From JAHOYW01 sp964515915 (GTDB lineage: Bacteria; Verrucomicrobiota; Lentisphaeria; Victivallales; Victivallaceae), in contig CAZEXM010000138.1 in NCBI GenBank assembly GCA_964515915.1, positions 1 through 6,270 of the forward strand: DNA of 6,270 nucleotides, given 5' to 3'. Below, piece by piece: positions 6,123 to 6,270 of the stretch (positions are counted from its first letter, which is position 1; the number at the start of each line of letters is the position of its first letter). The notes under the pieces are model-generated. The model was given only the letters and a program-made list of their open reading frames with translations, was not told the DNA's origin and searched no databases. Made by a program: the position numbers and the translations under genes.

Positions 6123-6144
6123 CCACTGCGTTGCAGTGGGCTAC
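6123..6144 (-). repeat. Array hairpin 5, GTAGC-footed REP-like unit
   Basis: On the minus strand: GTAGC (6144-6140), CCACTGC, loop AAC, GCAGTGG; perfect 7-bp stem. It has the same foot, loop and stem length as hairpin 2 but different stem bases that still pair. Confidence 0.7.
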
Positions 6145-6150
6145 GCTGAG

Positions 6151-6167
6151 AAACCACGTTGTGGTTT
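6151..6167 (-). repeat. Array hairpin 6
   Basis: On the minus strand: AAACCAC, loop AAC, GTGGTTT; perfect 7-bp stem with the same AAC loop as hairpins 2 and 5. On the plus strand it runs into TTTTT (6164-6168), so it could also act as a weak terminator. Confidence 0.6.
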
Positions 6168-6210
6168 TTAATATTGAGTCAAAACTATTTAATATATTCG
6201 GAGATGAAAT

Positions 6211-6255
6211 ATGATTAAGTGTTCGTCAATAAATAAAAGGTTATTTTGGGGGTAA
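6211..6255 (+). other. 14-codon ORF with a good ribosome site, significance unclear
   Basis: ATG at 6211 is preceded by GGAG (6200-6203) with seven bases between. It encodes only MIKCSSINKRLFWG before TAA at 6253. It could be a leader peptide, the broken start of a gene lying beyond the window, or chance. The rest of 6168-6270 is AT-rich with no other signal I can support. Confidence 0.2.
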
Positions 6256-6270
6256 AATAGTGTAGTTCCA

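Larger units (their letters stand above)
5974..6167. repeat. Composite inverted array of six 17-nt hairpins
   Basis: Six hairpins of 17 nt each, mostly 7-bp stem and 3-nt loop, at 5974-5990, 6002-6018, 6041-6057, 6085-6101, 6123-6139 and 6151-6167. Read from the left, the order is hairpin, 6 nt, GTAGC, hairpin, 22 nt, hairpin. Read from the right on the minus strand it is hairpin, 6 nt, GTAGC, hairpin, 21 nt, hairpin. The two halves are separated by 27 nt. Centre spacings are 28, 39, 44, 38, 28. This resembles a BIME-type mosaic of REP elements. It begins 18 bp after the VWA stop and may also slow or end transcription. No ORF of note overlaps it. Confidence 0.75.

Noticed and set aside
5974..6167. 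Regularly spaced palindromes could be taken for a CRISPR array.
   Set aside because: The units differ in sequence, change orientation, and spacing is mirror-symmetric rather than constant; no cas gene is present.
6211..6255. Start of a pseudopilin-like gene (INKRLF resembles sequence before 'TLIELLVV').
   Set aside because: The frame stops after 14 codons and the following bases do not encode the pseudopilin motif in any frame I checked; too little remains before the window ends.

Overview
The window looks like a piece of chromosome from a bacterium of the Planctomycetota-Verrucomicrobiota-Lentisphaerota (PVC) group, most likely a Lentisphaerota/Verrucomicrobiota-type lineage. This is inference. 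It rests on the ECF sigma factor style (an 'NVGFILH' region 4 ending), a zinc-finger anti-sigma factor fused to a YfbK-like von Willebrand A (VWA) protein, a pseudopilin-like 'MLLPALNQAREKS' stretch, a uroporphyrinogen-decarboxylase-like gene remnant, and hairpin-rich intergenic repeats. No rRNA, tRNA or CRISPR array is visible.

Layout. 73-336 is a small putative lipoprotein, followed by a likely intrinsic terminator (362-387). 420-2650 is a two-gene threonine catabolic operon, tdh then kbl, 20 bp apart. Together they turn L-threonine into glycine and acetyl-CoA. kbl ends head-on against a remnant, on the minus strand, of a uroporphyrinogen-decarboxylase-family gene (2647-2817). 2818-3165 is non-coding. 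It holds a possible 158-bp MITE-like element bounded by a perfect 12-bp inverted repeat (2886-2897 / 3032-3043), with a head-to-head pair of REP-like hairpins inside, and then a long T-rich tract.

3208-5955 is a regulatory module: an ECF sigma factor overlapping by ATGA a large membrane protein. That protein combines a cytoplasmic zinc-binding anti-sigma domain, one membrane segment, a long charged linker, a secretin-N-like fold and a YfbK-type VWA domain. The VWA domain is broken: at about 5256-5275 the reading frame changes and the middle of the domain (the remaining MIDAS metal-site elements) is missing, although the C-terminal part continues in another frame to 5955. This is either a real out-of-frame deletion (pseudogene) or an assembly error.

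5956-6270 is non-coding. 5974-6167 contains six 17-nt hairpins arranged as two inverted copies of the same half-unit (17-nt hairpin, 6 nt, GTAGC, 17-nt hairpin, 21-22 nt, 17-nt hairpin). The GTAGC foot is shared with the hairpin pair at 2918-2987, so at least four GTAG-footed hairpins lie in this window. That is the architecture recognised by REP-associated (RAYT) transposases. No such transposase is encoded here.

The most notable items are the composite hairpin array, the covarying REP-like pair, and the sigma/anti-sigma-VWA module with its internal deletion.
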